This document shows positions 23,045 through 33,939 of a DNA stretch of 59,846 nt, piece after piece. Location: the NCBI RefSeq assembly GCF_000090795.2, contig NW_003546794.1:1-59846 (forward strand). Reading direction: 5' to 3'. Source of the stretch: Amphimedon queenslandica (lineage: Eukaryota; Porifera; Demospongiae; Haplosclerida; Niphatidae). The translations under genes were made by a program, and so were the position numbers. How positions within the stretch are numbered: the stretch's first letter is position 1; every line of letters starts with the position of its first letter. Under the pieces are notes generated by a model. That model saw only the letters and a program-made list of their open reading frames with translations, did not search any database and was not told the origin of the DNA.

Positions 23045-23755
23045 TCAGGGACACACAGAATTAACATCGATTGAACAATCCCAATCACAAGCATCTTCAT
23101 TGTCAATATGGTCTGTCCCACGAGTCCATAATGTGGGTAAAGAAGGAGTAGGAGTGTAAAGCGCCCCCGCTTTAATGAGATTTTTTTTCTGCTTACCTGA
23201 GCTAGTGGATACACTATTTTCAGACGAGGGTGTGGTCACTTTTAACCACACCTTATGCAAAATGGATGAGTCTATCACTATGTCTACATAGCTTTTAAGC
23301 AGTTTCTCTAGAAGTTTCTGTTACTTCAGGCAATAAACCTCCAGGAGATCCGCTAAGCAAGCTACCAGAAATTGCCTTGGGATTGATACACCTGTAAGAC
23401 ATGCTTTAAGAAGTATTGTAACCAAGAAAGCTAATGTCGTACCAGAACTCAGCTTAGGTATCATCATAGCAGTAGTGTTCTTCAAATAGCCTTTTCATTA
23501 TATCCTTCTTCACGAATTTAGCTGCTCTTGGCTTCTTTTTTAGCGGCATAGCAAAATTAGCAAGCCTCCATGCATCAACATGCGCAAGGTGTGGTCAAAA
23601 GTGACCACACCCTCGTCTAAAAATAGTATATCCGCTAGCTCTGGTAAGCAGAAAGAAAATCTCATTAAAGCGGGGGTGCTTCACACTCCTACTCCTTTAC
23701 CCACATTATGGACTCCTGTCTGTCCTCAATGCTCAGTGGGATCACTTGTATAATG
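23045..23755. repeat. Inverted duplication of a coding-like exon
   Basis: The left copy (about 23097-23255, read on -) and right copy (about 23583-23745, read on +) are reverse complements for about 160 bp. In matching frames both are open: VTTPSSENSVSTSSGKQKKN on the left and VTTPSSKNSISASSGKQKEN on the right, followed by LIKAGALYTPTPSLPTLWT versus LIKAGVLHTPTPLPTLWT. The left frame continues into NEDACDWDCSIDVNSV. I do not recognise the protein. The roughly 330-bp spacer has short Lys-rich open frames on the minus strand (MPLKKKPRAAKFVKKD). A transcript across both would form a long hairpin. Confidence 0.7.
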
Positions 23756-23929
23756 AAAGGTGCTACTTTCTGTGATACAAGTCTTCACTGAAGAGTTGAA
23801 GGCCTACAATTTCTCTGACTGCCAAAATAAGTGAGCATGGTAGCTTCATAAAATTAAATGATAATCATTGACAAAATTTGCAGACACAGTGACAGTCATA
23901 CCACTTAAGGTCAGCACTTCAAAAAACTA

Positions 23930-25108
23930 TTTTCATCACTTAATTCATTGAATAGATTGCTAATCTTCAAATTCACTTTTTTTCCGTTTGCCAGATGCTG
24001 AGATATACTTAAATGCATATGGGATAAAATGTTTTATATAATCTATGGATACTTGTTCAGCAAATAGAAAGTTCACAGCAACATTCTGGGATAATAAATA
24101 ACACGCACAATAATGACACGCAAAATGAAGACCAACTTATCTACAATATCCTCAAACGATGAATATTTTTAAAATGCATTTAAAAATGGAATTGATGCAC
24201 CCCAACCGGTTGTTTGTAATGCAAAAATTTTCCCTGCACAGTGTTCTACGCCAAACTTCCATTGTGAAGATTTTAGTGCCACTGGTAATCAAAATACTGT
24301 ATGAAAGTGTCAATAGCAGCATCCTTAAATCTCACAATATATTTCCATGTATTTCTCTTCTGACACAAAATAGGCCATTTTATTACATTGTCCAACAGTA
24401 ATTCCCATTTTTGGGATCTCTCAACGAAAGGTGCTCAGTGTATGAAAAGAAAAAATTAATAACTGTGCTGAAGGAAATTCTTTATCTATAACAACTCATT
24501 CAGTGATGTCTTTATCTGTCACCACAATCTGAACCTTCTTCGTGGATTTATCATTGTGTTTTACCAACACATCAAGTACACAAGTCCATGACTCCTTTAA
24601 TTCTTCATGCAGGACAAAAACAGCAACTACGTGACTCTTGCCATTTCCATCCTCAATAAGTATGATGTTTACTGGGAACCTCAATTCTTAAATTTTGTAG
24701 GTAGCATCCACACAAATCACTTCAGAATATGCATTGAGTATATTCTTTATCTTTTGATTTTGAAAATAAATGCCCACGAAGACATTATTTCAACCCAATA
24801 ACAATTTCACAAATGCTCCCAATTAAATGAAAAATGCACATTCTATACAATCTTTTGCACTTTACACCAACTTCACTACCCTCACTATTTTTTCCAGTTA
24901 ACAGTTTCACAATTTGACTCGGGTAATTACTTACATCAGTGGAGTCCTCATCAGGTTACTCGGATCCTTGAGCAAAAACACTTTTCCAGACTCTCCTGAC
25001 ATTTTAACCAGTACCATGTTTTGTTTGCCTTGAATAACAACAAAATTTTTTGGTGACACCTGTTGCTCTTCAAGTTTCTGCTGGGGAGGCAGCTGTTTGA
25101 ATAACTCC
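23930..25108 (-). pseudogene. MULE-transposase-derived, ZSWIM-like gene, decayed
   Basis: The first readable exon begins after a TATAG acceptor at 25108 (ELFKQLPPQQKLEEQQVSPK, then GKQNMVLVKMSGESGKVFLL) with a GTAAGT at about 24931. Then come INAYSE-type sequence SEVICVDATYK (first catalytic Asp of the MULE fold), RFPVNIILIEDGNGKSHV, VQIVVTDKDITE (second Asp), FPSAQLLIFSFHTL (conserved His after a frameshift), KMAYFVSEEKYMEIYCE and KYSSFEDIVDKLVFILRV. This order fits animal ZSWIM1/3-like proteins, which derive from MULE transposases. Stops at about 24690, 24493 and 24321, plus shifts, indicate a pseudogene. The SWIM finger was not found. Confidence 0.55.
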
Positions 25109-25354
25109 TATACCATAGATAATCAATATGATAAAGCACGTAGTAATGTCGGTGATTTTTTAATATGTATGTCACATACACGTAACAGATAGAGAACAAT
25201 AGGCTTGCAAATCACACTCTTTCATTGCTTTTTCTGGCCATGGGTGTGTTCATTGAAATAGGTGGAGTAGTGTGTGGGCTATTGATACCTCACCCAACTA
25301 TAAGTCTGAGGACACTGATTCAGTAGCTGTAAAAGCTAGACTGAGAGAGTCATG

Positions 25355-25364
25355 TCTCGCGAGA
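25355..25364. promoter_or_regulatory. TCTCGCGAGA palindrome (BANP-type motif)
   Basis: This is an exact copy of the TATA-less animal promoter motif bound by BANP. It lies about 250 bp upstream of the first exon of the minus-strand ZSWIM-like gene. Activity is inferred only. Confidence 0.3.
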
Positions 25365-25369
25365 CTAAG

Positions 25370-26427
25370 ACACCCACAAGCACTCCATTTGTATTGCTAT
25401 TTATCATTAAACTAAAGAAAGCTTGGTTGATGATGGTAAACACAATAGACTTCAATTCAGCTAAGAGTGTATCAATACATACCTGGCTGACCTCATGATT
25501 ATGGCCTCATTTAAATTGAAAGCACAAACTTCAAGACAAATGATTTGCATCTTCTGAAGCTCTAAGTTTCAATTGACATGTATCATTCCGAAATGTTCAA
25601 ATTAAATAAAATATACTATTACATTCCACATGCTTGCATGTGCTTAGCACATACAGTGAAAACTATACGCTAAAATCACTATTGTCATACATTGTACTAA
25701 CTCTGTTGCCCTTTTACCTTGTCCACGAGCTTTATATTTCCTCCTAGCATTAATGCAAGAATATAAGATGTGTGTAGGAGCCACTGCCCTATTATTAATA
25801 CTAACCAGATGATTAAATCTATTTGAAAGTACTTGTCCTATGATGTCGTGATGACAGATTGCCAAATAAATTTTCATGCCTTCATGCACTAGCTACTGAC
25901 ACATGGATCATTGATGCCAGCATCATTTACACCCTTTGAACTGTGTCACATATTGAATAAAGGATTAAGTGAAGTACCATAATTTTTCAATGTCACCATA
26001 ACCAAGTGATACTTTATTAGCCACGTCATATTAGGATAAAACTTTTCCTTCTGCGACTATCTAGAGGCAAGTTATGCTGCTTTGTGAGGAATTGAATTAT
26101 TCACAATCATCAGTACTCACAAGATCGTCATTCAAATAATTGTCACTATGATTTACTGCGTACACTGTATATTTCATTAATTTCATAATTATATTGCTAT
26201 AGCATGTGACACTTGCCAGTGAAAGTATACTCTTCATGAAGTCTTTTTTAATGTGCTTTCTTAGACTGTCCCACTTTCAGAAAGATTGTCAACAGAGTGA
26301 CAATACACTCTGAAGAATTGTTTTTATGGCATAGTCTTATGTGCCTTACAAGATGACTTGCTTCTAAACTCTGGAAGTCACAGTAGTTGCACTTGCAGAT
26401 GTAAAATGGTGTTGAGAGCTGCGAGTG
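25370..26427. other. No recognisable gene
   Basis: It is AT-rich. An 81-codon open frame at 25644-25889 (-) carries no known motif, and nothing else stands out. Confidence 0.3.
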
Positions 26428-26430
26428 TTA

Positions 26431-26581
26431 AGGCCTTCATACACGAGGCAACTTGTTGCTAGCAACCAAGCAACATGTTGCCAAAAATAGAACATCTTTC
26501 TATTTTTAGCAACATGTTGCTTACAAGATCAAAGTAACCACAAATGTTGCTAGCAACAAGTTGCCTCGTGTATGAAGGCCT
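26431..26581. mobile_element. 151-bp MITE with TTA target duplication
   Basis: Terminal inverted repeats AGGCCTTCATACACGAGGCA (left) and its reverse complement (right) extend about 35 bp, with further inner palindromes (GCAACATGTTGC). TTA flanks both sides at 26428-26430 and 26582-26584. A 3-bp TTA/TAA duplication is typical of PIF/Harbinger elements. Confidence 0.8.
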
Positions 26582-26630
26582 TTAGAGAAGAGATGGGAGC
26601 TTTGGTGCATTTTAATGTTTTTTTTGAAGT

Positions 26631-26789
26631 AGTTGCTATAGATACGCAATACTGTTAAGAAAGTATGCAGATGTGTTGCTAAGGGAACGCAGCTGGAACC
26701 GAGATCACTGATCCCAGTTCCTGCTGCATTCCCTTAGCAACACAGCCACATCCTTCCTTAGCAGGACTATTGCGTAACTGTAGCATCAC
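26631..26789. repeat. Palindromic element of about 160 bp
   Basis: The left arm contains TACGCAATACTG, GTTGCTAAGGGAACGCAGCT and GGAACCGAGATCA; the right arm is its reverse complement with scattered mismatches (GTTCCTGCTGCATTCCCTTA then GCAACA, and ATTGCGTAACTG). It looks like a second MITE; target duplication is unclear. Confidence 0.65.
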
Positions 26790-28020
26790 AAATATCTATT
26801 AGACTTGTGGGTCTACAATTTCGGTGGTTACCTCGTCAGCCTCGTCTTCTACCTGTTTTTTCTCTGCTCTAATTTAATCCTTCAGTTCACACTTTCTTTG
26901 GTGCTACTGTGCAAAATGTTAGTCGTTACTTAAGAACAAATGGATTTGGTGACATATCGTGTAAAAGTCATATATGGTATGATCCTGCATTAGTGGTGTC
27001 TTGTTAAAAGCTATTGTGGTTTGGAAAATGATATTGAAAATCAATTATTGTTGTCTTTGATGTCAGAAATTGATGAATTTGAACATTTGGTCACTAAGTG
27101 TGTTCTACAAAGGAATTAAAGAGGGCTGTAGAGAAGTAATTAATGAAAATGATGTACAGGAGTGACATACTGTAAGGAGGAAACTAAATCATCACTCTAT
27201 TCACTGTGTACAATAACTCCACTTAATACTCATTCTTGAATCATAAGATGCCAGAACTAGCAATTCCTTTCAGTATTTTAGGTCTAGGAGAACCAACAAT
27301 ACTTCCATCACTTGAAGATGCACCAATATGCACTTTCATTACTAAAGGCAAGTATTTCTTTAATCAAATAGGAAGAAGGATGTAAAACATTATTACATGT
27401 GTACATTTGTAGGCATTAGTGGACCATATTCAATGAAACTTTCTAATTAATGCGCACCTATGTTGGAGGTAAAATAGCAAATTTTTGTTACTCTTGTCCA
27501 TGTGTGTATTTTCATCCATTATACGCAAACTGCTGTCATAGAACTTAATTGTATATCTCTACAAACTGCTTTTATACTGCTCTTTCTTATCCTTTTTTAT
27601 CCTACTAACAATTGTTCTTTTGTACTGCTTTTTTGCCCGTAATTAAATTTGTCTTCTGTTCTCCATCTCGACCAATATTTGGTACAAGAGCTACAGTGCT
27701 TGTCCCTTGCACGCTATCATTATCACAACTGGTTCATCTGGTCTCCAATTTATTCTTTTATTCTTCTGATATCTTTTTGAGAGCAGAGCATCACAGTTCA
27801 GTGATAGAATTTAAGGTAAGAAAGTGCATGGTTGGGCTCATCATTCTTCATGCATGGAGCTCAGCTCAGTGAGCTCCTAATAATAGCACAGATAATAATT
27901 CCTGTAGATAGCATCCTTAATAACTTTTTGCATTATATTAGTTACTATGAATCTCCTGTCTGAGTCTCATCAAGTCTGGAATGATGATGGGTGAAAGCTA
28001 CTCAATGAGCCAATCACATT
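26790..28020. other. No confident gene; possible 5' part of the YqaJ gene
   Basis: Short open pieces (MPELAIPFSILGLGEPTILP at 27247, and 86 codons at 27612-27872) show no family motif. They could be decayed upstream exons of the gene at 28030, but this is not demonstrable from the sequence. Confidence 0.25.
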
Positions 28021-28029
28021 TCAATCTTT

Positions 28030-29454
28030 CAATTTTACAATGGCTCATATGATACAATATTTGATTCATCGAAAAGCATTAGATGGTGAGGCTACCATTA
28101 ACTTTAAAGACATGAATTCAAAAGCATATCTATTGTCTAAAGCTGGCCACATTCAGTATGCACACCACAAAGTATTTGATGAGCATTTGCTAAGGAAGGG
28201 TATTTGCTATCAAGAAATGAAGAAAATGATGACATATAACATAAGAGCTGCAATTGACAAATCTAGTGATGTTGTCTTCGGTACTTGCTGTTGTTCACCT
28301 GCTCCTGGACCAACGTGCTCTTGCAAGCATTATGGAGCATTTTGCTATTTCATTGAAGAATTTTGTAGAAATAGATCAGCAAATACAATATACACTTCAT
28401 CAACGTCATCACTGCAGCAATGGAACCAGCCACAAAACAGATCCTCAAGTCCTCATCCAATTCAAAGTATTAAGTTCTTTAAAGCAGAGTATGGAAAAGA
28501 TCTTAAACAAGTAGCAAGCAACAGTTACGATCCACAACCAGCATCTTTACGTGCTACAACATCTCATGACATACAGCAGTTAACTTGTGAAATAAGTCAA
28601 TTGAAACAGCCAGTAGCCATGCTTCATGTTTTGCCAATTGCCATTTCTAAAGCAATGAATGGCACAGTGCCATCATTGCCTCCTTGACCTGTACTATCTG
28701 TATCACCAACACAATTATCACTGAAAAAGGGAGAACAACCAATTTCCTTAGCATCTCTTTACAATCATGCAATGCAACTGTTACACAAACTTACATATTC
28801 TCAAGAAGATTGCGAAGTAGTCAAGATAGCAACAAGAAATCAGAGCCAGTGTGTGAAATGGTTTGAGGAACGGCAGTATAGAATAACAGCATCAAATGTT
28901 GGTACAATTTGCAAGGGAGCCATTACTACCAGTAAGCTAAAATGGCTATAGTGTAGTAATACTCATCAATACAGACAAGCAGTGCAATTGTTTGGGGCAA
29001 CTTACACGAATCATCAGTATTTGAGCAGTATAAATCAGAATTACCGTCATCTATGGTATTTTGAAAGGCAGGTATATACATATCTGATACTGGATTCCTT
29101 GCTGTAACTCCTGACGGCATTGCTTCATCTGTAACAGAGGGTGATTGTCGCATTGTTGAAATAAAATGCCTGTATACATGTCGTAACATGTCAGTCGTTG
29201 AAGCATTCAGCAAAATCAAGCCGTTTTATTGTGAGGTTTTGTATGGTCAGGTTAAGTTGAAGAGGAATCACAAGTATTAGAAGCAATTTCAAGGAACTAT
29301 GGAAATAGTAGGCATTGAATGGTGTGACTTTGTTATATGGACAACAAAAGATATGACAATAGAAAGAATTCGATTTGACAAACTGTTTTGGACTTCTTGC
29401 CTAAGTTACCTTAAATCAGTTTACTTAGAATATATTTTACCAGAAATCAGTTAA
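28030..29454 (+). pseudogene. SWIM finger plus YqaJ-type nuclease gene, decayed
   Basis: The open stretch from 28040 gives INFKDMNSKAYLLSKAGHIQ, then a SWIM zinc finger (CCCSPAPGPTCSCKHYGAFC) and TSSTSSLQQWNQPQ. Downstream frames carry the YqaJ recombinase/exonuclease fold: WFEERQYRITASNVGTI, GNLHESSVFEQYKSEL, VTPDGIASS with the metal-binding Asp, VEIKCLYT with the Glu and Lys, CDFVIWTTKDMTIERI, and ILPEIS ending at TAA 29452-29454. YqaJ enzymes digest DNA ends; in animals this SWIM-YqaJ combination is mainly transposon-borne. A likely intron or truncation lies near 28932, and stops at about 29069 and 29278 disable it. It faces the DDE_Tnp_4 fragment across about 160 bp. Confidence 0.7.
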
Positions 29455-29617
29455 CCTAGAATCACTAATGATTTAGACATAGTTCATTATATTTTTAATT
29501 CACATTAGAACAGTGCACCATAATAATTAAAACTACAGTAAATATGTTGTGATTATCATATTATTATTATTATTAATTATATGTAGGTATATGGTTGCTA
29601 TAATATTGTTATTTATT

Positions 29618-30171
29618 TTTATCAATGATGAGTGGCGGTTGAAAGTGTGAGTATAGCACATGTAATAAATAATTGTGATGCATATCTAGCCTTATTATTA
29701 GGAGTGCTTGATAATACTTTAAATGACTTTACCCTACCACATGCCCTTTCTATATGTACCTATTTTCCTTGTTTCAACTAGTTCAATTTTGTCAAACTGT
29801 TCGGAACTTTTAGTGGTGGAATATTAAGTGAAACACCCTTAGTCTCCAACAAATCAGCAATATTAAAAACTTTGTCAGCAATTACAGCATCAGCATGCTT
29901 TAGTTTTTCGAGTAGTCCAGATTGTCTCTGTCAGAAATTGATCCACCATACAATGGTGACACAAAACTAAAGGCACCTGAAGGAGTGATACCGGCACGAG
30001 CTTTAGGAGTGTTGTGGTTTTTATAGGATGAACAGTTTAGCTGTTGTGCATATGGATCAGATGGTCTTTAAATATAAGTTTCAGTTGCATCAATTATAAT
30101 GCGTGTAGTAGGGTATTGCACCTTAAATTGATTTGGAATCAAGCTATCAATTTGGGTTCAAGTTGGCCATA
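29618..30171 (-). pseudogene. DDE_Tnp_4 (Harbinger/ISL2EU-like) transposase, C-terminal fragment
   Basis: It reads SLIPNQFKVQYPTTR, IIIDATETYI (first catalytic Asp and conserved Glu), GITPSGAFSFVSPLYGGS, ISDRDNL, then after a shift ADKVFNIADLLETKGVSLN (second Asp), PPLKVPNS, and VHIERACGRVK (third acidic position), ending with FQPPLIID after another shift. The N-terminal half is missing: the reading stops where the pogo-type TIR begins at 30172. Stops after ETYI and near 29920 confirm decay. Confidence 0.7.
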
Positions 30172-30489
30172 CAGTGGAACCTCGCTATTTCAAACCCCTA
30201 AAATGCAGAAACCTTCCTTTCCTGTACAATAAGTTCAGGCACCGATTGAAATTTAGACTTCCTCCTTGTAAATTGACCCCTTATTTCCGGACACCTTGTT
30301 ATTCCATTAATCGGATAGATTTTATTGGACGAAAATCTAATTACTCTTATTATTCTGTACACTGGAAGGGGCAACAATTAATTAATTAATGAAACTAATC
30401 ACATTAAGGCAACTCAAATTTTGTGTAATATTATATAGAACAATAATCTTGCAATTCAAGCGTTACTTGCATCTTTATCATCATTATCC

Positions 30490-30878
30490 AAGTTCATACT
30501 CCTAATCTCTTCAATATATATTCCTTAGCACCACATAAACATTAAATGCATGGTACTTCTAGCCCATATCCTCCACCTCTAGCTTTGATCCTGTGATTTC
30601 AGCTGTTCCGGTATTGCCACTCTGTTCCAAGAAATGGGAAAGTGTAGGAGCTAAATTGTAAGGAACGTGTCCGACAATGGCGTCGCTTTTAACCACAGCA
30701 ACAGCGAGATTGTCTTTAATATACTCTAGTTCTCTTCTTAGCTTAAGTATTTCCCCAATTTAGTCCAGAATTTTTGGTAAGCGTGATATTCCCTCACAAA
30801 TGAAGTGATGGTTAACTGTTTCAATCTCTGTTCCATTTTTGGTTCACTGGTGGTCACGTGAGACGCACGTGCACTCAT
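30490..30878 (-). pseudogene. HIRAN-like domain protein in the Tigger-type element
   Basis: From ATG 30878 it reads MSARASHVTTSEPKMEQRLK, then TSFVREYHAYQKFWTKLGKY. After a shift the core LRRELEYIKDN and VAVVKSDAIVGHVPYN is intact, continuing LAPTLSHFLEQSGNTGTAEI and TGSKLEVEDMG, then a stop; in the next frame GYGLEVPCI follows. This matches the short HIRAN-related proteins very common in cnidarian and sponge genomes. HIRAN domains bind 3' ends of single-stranded DNA in HLTF; a similar role here is inference. Confidence 0.6.
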
Positions 30879-30929
30879 GCTTGTAGCAGCTGGTTAGCAA
30901 GTCAGTTTGCTCACAATGTAATTATTGTT

Positions 30930-31345
30930 TGCTGTAAAAATCTCAACAATTAAGAAAAGGAATGACCTGTCGTTACAACTAAAGTATGAAGTGATCCAAA
31001 GAGCAGACAAAGAGCCAAAAATTGGTGTAAGGAGACTTGCAGACATTTTCAGTTGCGGGAAATCACAAATCAGTTGTATCATAAGAGACAAAGAAAGGAT
31101 TTAAGATCATTACGAGTCCAAAATTAATGGTGGTTTTGTCAAGTTAGAAAAAGAATTTGTACTTCAGAATATTCAAACGTCAATGACTCACTTTATCAGT
31201 GATACCAGGTAGCTGTCAAGAGAAACCCGTATCCTGATGGAAGCTTACTGGCCTAGAAGGCCAGATTAATTGCAGCTCACCTGAGGCACAATGATTTCAA
31301 GGCCTCAAATGGCTGGTTACATCGATTGAAAAGTAGGCATAGCAT
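30930..31345 (+). pseudogene. Pogo/Tigger (CENP-B-like) transposase, DNA-binding N-terminus only
   Basis: The first helix-turn-helix is clear: KRNDLSLQLKYEVIQRA, GVRRLADIFSCGKSQIS, IIRDKERI. After a stop and shift the second (CENP-B-type) domain ends DFKASNGWLHRLKSRHSI. The DDE catalytic region is absent, so the gene is a fragment. No start codon lies immediately upstream in frame. Confidence 0.7.
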
Positions 31346-31488
31346 TAACACTTTCACGGTCAATAACACATTAATGCATCTGGGGGTGTGTCTTTTAAAG
31401 TGTCAGTAACGCATTAATGCCTCGAGATTCATACTGGTGCTTAGAACTATTTCTAACATAGACCACATGCAGTAGGCGTGGTCACTTT

Positions 31489-32818
31489 TTGGGGGCATTG
31501 CGTGTCGGCTATGTTAGTGTACATGTGACTGCAATAATTGTGATCTGTGCTATTGTTGGCTGTGAAAATCAGTCTAAGAGAGATAAGGAAAAGAGTTTCT
31601 ACAGACTGGCAAGCATTATCAGCCATCAGGGAGCACAAACTGTGTCTCTTAGTAGACGTAGGCAAGAAGCATGGTTAGCCAAGATAAAAAGAAAGAGCTT
31701 TTTACCAAAGCAATATTACAATATTCGAGTCTGTTCAGACCACTTCATTAATGGTTCTCCTTCAAAGCTTTAGGAAGTAATTAACCGTGATTGGGCCCCA
31801 TCATTGTGCTTAGTGTTCGAAACTGTTGGTGAAGCCACCTGGGAATCAAGGACAGAGAGGTATGAGAGGGCCATCATAAGGAAAAGTAGGATATCTAACA
31901 TAAACTCTTCATCTGCCGTGGATGAGGAATCAATTGCAGTGGTACATTTGAATGAGGAATGTTCAGATCAAGAATGTTTAGGTCAGGAATTTTCTGTGGA
32001 TCCGGAATGCTTGGATCACGAAGATATTATTTCATGAAAAATCACGTCTGTCACCATTTCAGCAACTAATAATGACATTAATGAGACTTTGCTTGAGCCT
32101 ATCTACTCAAGATCTGGGATACCGATTTCACATTCGTAGCACAAGTGTTAGCCGTATTTTCCTCCATGTAATTGGCATATTATTTGTTAAACTGAGACCA
32201 TTGATTAGATGGCCTGACAGAGATGCACTAATCAAGACAATGCCAATGTCCTTTTGTAAGCACTTCCGTAAATTTGTAGCAATAATCGACTGCTTTGAAA
32301 TATTTTTAGATCGTCCAACCTTTTGCTAGCCCAAGACCAAACATATTCATCTTACAAGCATCACAATACTGTGAAATATTTAATTGGTATTACTCCACAA
32401 GGAACAGTTAGTTTCATATCAGAAGGTTGGGGAGGTAGAACTAGTGATAAATATGTAACTGAGCATTGCACCATACTTGATAAGCTAGTTCTTGGGGGGA
32501 TACAGTACTTGCAGATCGAGGATTTAATATAAAGCAGTCTGTTGGACTTATGTTGTCGAAACTAGAAATTCCTGCCTTCACCAAGAATAAGAAGCAACGT
32601 GATCCTAACTGCATCGAACAGACCAGGAACATTGTAAATGTCAGGATTCACGTTAAATGAGTTATAGGAAATGTGAGAAAAAGTATTCCGTACTTAGCGA
32701 CACTCAACGAATCGATTTTGTAACATCTGAAAATGGTGTAGCAACAACTCTAGACAAAATTGTCCTTTTGTCGTGTGCACTTTCCAATATTTGTACTTCG
32801 GTTGTACCATTTGAATAA
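31489..32818 (+). pseudogene. THAP-domain plus DDE_Tnp_4 transposase, frameshifted but complete
   Basis: The THAP zinc finger is seen as CAIVGCENQ, FYRLASII, WLAKIKRKSF, RVCSDHFINGSPSKL, followed after a TAG by NRDWAPSLC. An acidic linker ([12 protein letters not shown]) precedes the second half: [19 protein letters not shown], then [14 protein letters not shown] (first Asp), [41 protein letters not shown] (second Asp), RIHVK then a stop where the family has E, and [11 protein letters not shown] with TAA at 32816. THAP binds the element ends and DDE_Tnp_4 cuts DNA. Breaks occur near 31771, 32035, 32325, 32505 and 32657. It faces the YqaJ gene 65 bp away. Confidence 0.8.
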
Positions 32819-32882
32819 AATTGTTATTAAATTTGATCAATCAATAATTGTGCTAGTAGAATTTTATCAAATACATAATTAA

Positions 32883-33860
32883 TCACTTGGTTTTTTTCAT
32901 TTTCCCGTGAAAATTTGAGATTTGTCTGCAATCAGGACAGTAATATTTCTTTGATTTTGGCTCAGACTTTAATCCAAGGCAATCGAAATGGAACCATTGA
33001 TATTTACAACTAGGGTTATCACAGCCAACCATATCACCTCATCAGGTCCATGACAGTAGCAACATGTGTCTGAGCAGCTGGCTACGTGATGAATCAGGTG
33101 GATTTGATGTAGAAGGCAATGGTGATTGCTGTTCTTCAGAGTGTGAGGAAAACTTTCCTAGTAACTCCGATAGAATTGCCCCTTTAAATATCGCTAAATG
33201 TAATCTGAACATTGCTCTCCCAAAATTCCTCATCAGGATATTTTCTTTCACAATGAAAATCTTTTTCAGTCCACAGCACAAAATCACAATACATTTATTT
33301 TGTATAGAATATCTGACACTCAACCTATTACAACCATAAAAATTACTACTGTGGAATTAATGACATACCTGATAGTAATAGGCATGGTCACGCTTCAACT
33401 CCACTCTACCATCTTTCTCCTCAAGACAGAATCTGGAATCTTGATTTGCCTCTTGGATGGAATCAGTCTTGTGGCAGTATGGGCACTAAAGAAATATATC
33501 AGTGTTAGTGATTAGAACTAGTCAATCCACATAATTATACACACAGATGTACGTCTATGTACTTAACCAGCATACTCACCTTCACTTCGCATACACCCTC
33601 TCCACGACAGACAAAAGACAAAGGCATCTGGTGATGCACCAATAAAACTGTAGTCCTGATTGATAAAGAAGCCAGAGCTTTCAACCTATTGCAAGTGAAA
33701 GTGATTGATAATACATATCATATTTCACATACTGTAAATCCCTGGTGTGAATTTTTTGATATGGATTCATAGTGGAGTATGGCAATCTTTTCATGTTCAT
33801 ACCCCCATGACGTTGCACTACTAGTAGCAATGTTAGCTTAACAAGCATAACAGTGTAAAA
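32883..33860 (-). pseudogene. YqaJ-type nuclease with C-terminal PHD finger, spliced
   Basis: Exon 1 (about 33745-33860): TSWGYEHEKIAILHYESISK. Exon 2 (about 33570-33688): VESSGFFINQDYSFIGASPD with the catalytic Asp, then after a shift CRGEGVCEVK with the Glu and Lys. Exon 3 (about 33390-33515): CPYCHKTDSIQEANQ, FCLEEKDGRVELKRDHAYYY. Exon 4: MYCDFVLWTEKDFHCERI and AILSELLGKFSS. The C-terminus is a PHD finger: CYCHGPDE, a 1-2 base break, DMVGCDNPSC, WFHFDCLGL, YYCPDC, ending at 32883. Introns are short (about 45-60 bp, GT-AG). Shifts and a stop after IFYTK show decay. PHD fingers usually read histone tails. Confidence 0.75.
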
Positions 33861-33939
33861 ATAGTCCTATAATAGATTTCACCACCTTGCAAGTACAACT
33901 TGGTCATGATTAAGACTTATAGAGGTTCTCTCGACCTTC

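Larger units (their letters stand above)
30172..31345 (+). mobile_element. Pogo/Tigger-like element, 3'-truncated
   Basis: The left end is TA followed by CAGTGGAACCTCGCTATTTC, the hallmark start of pogo/Tigger elements with a TA target. It contains a minus-strand HIRAN-like gene (30490-30878) and a plus-strand CENP-B/pogo-type transposase N-terminus (30930-31345) transcribed apart from a shared gap of about 50 bp. No right TIR is visible; similarity stops near 31345, before the THAP gene. Confidence 0.65.
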
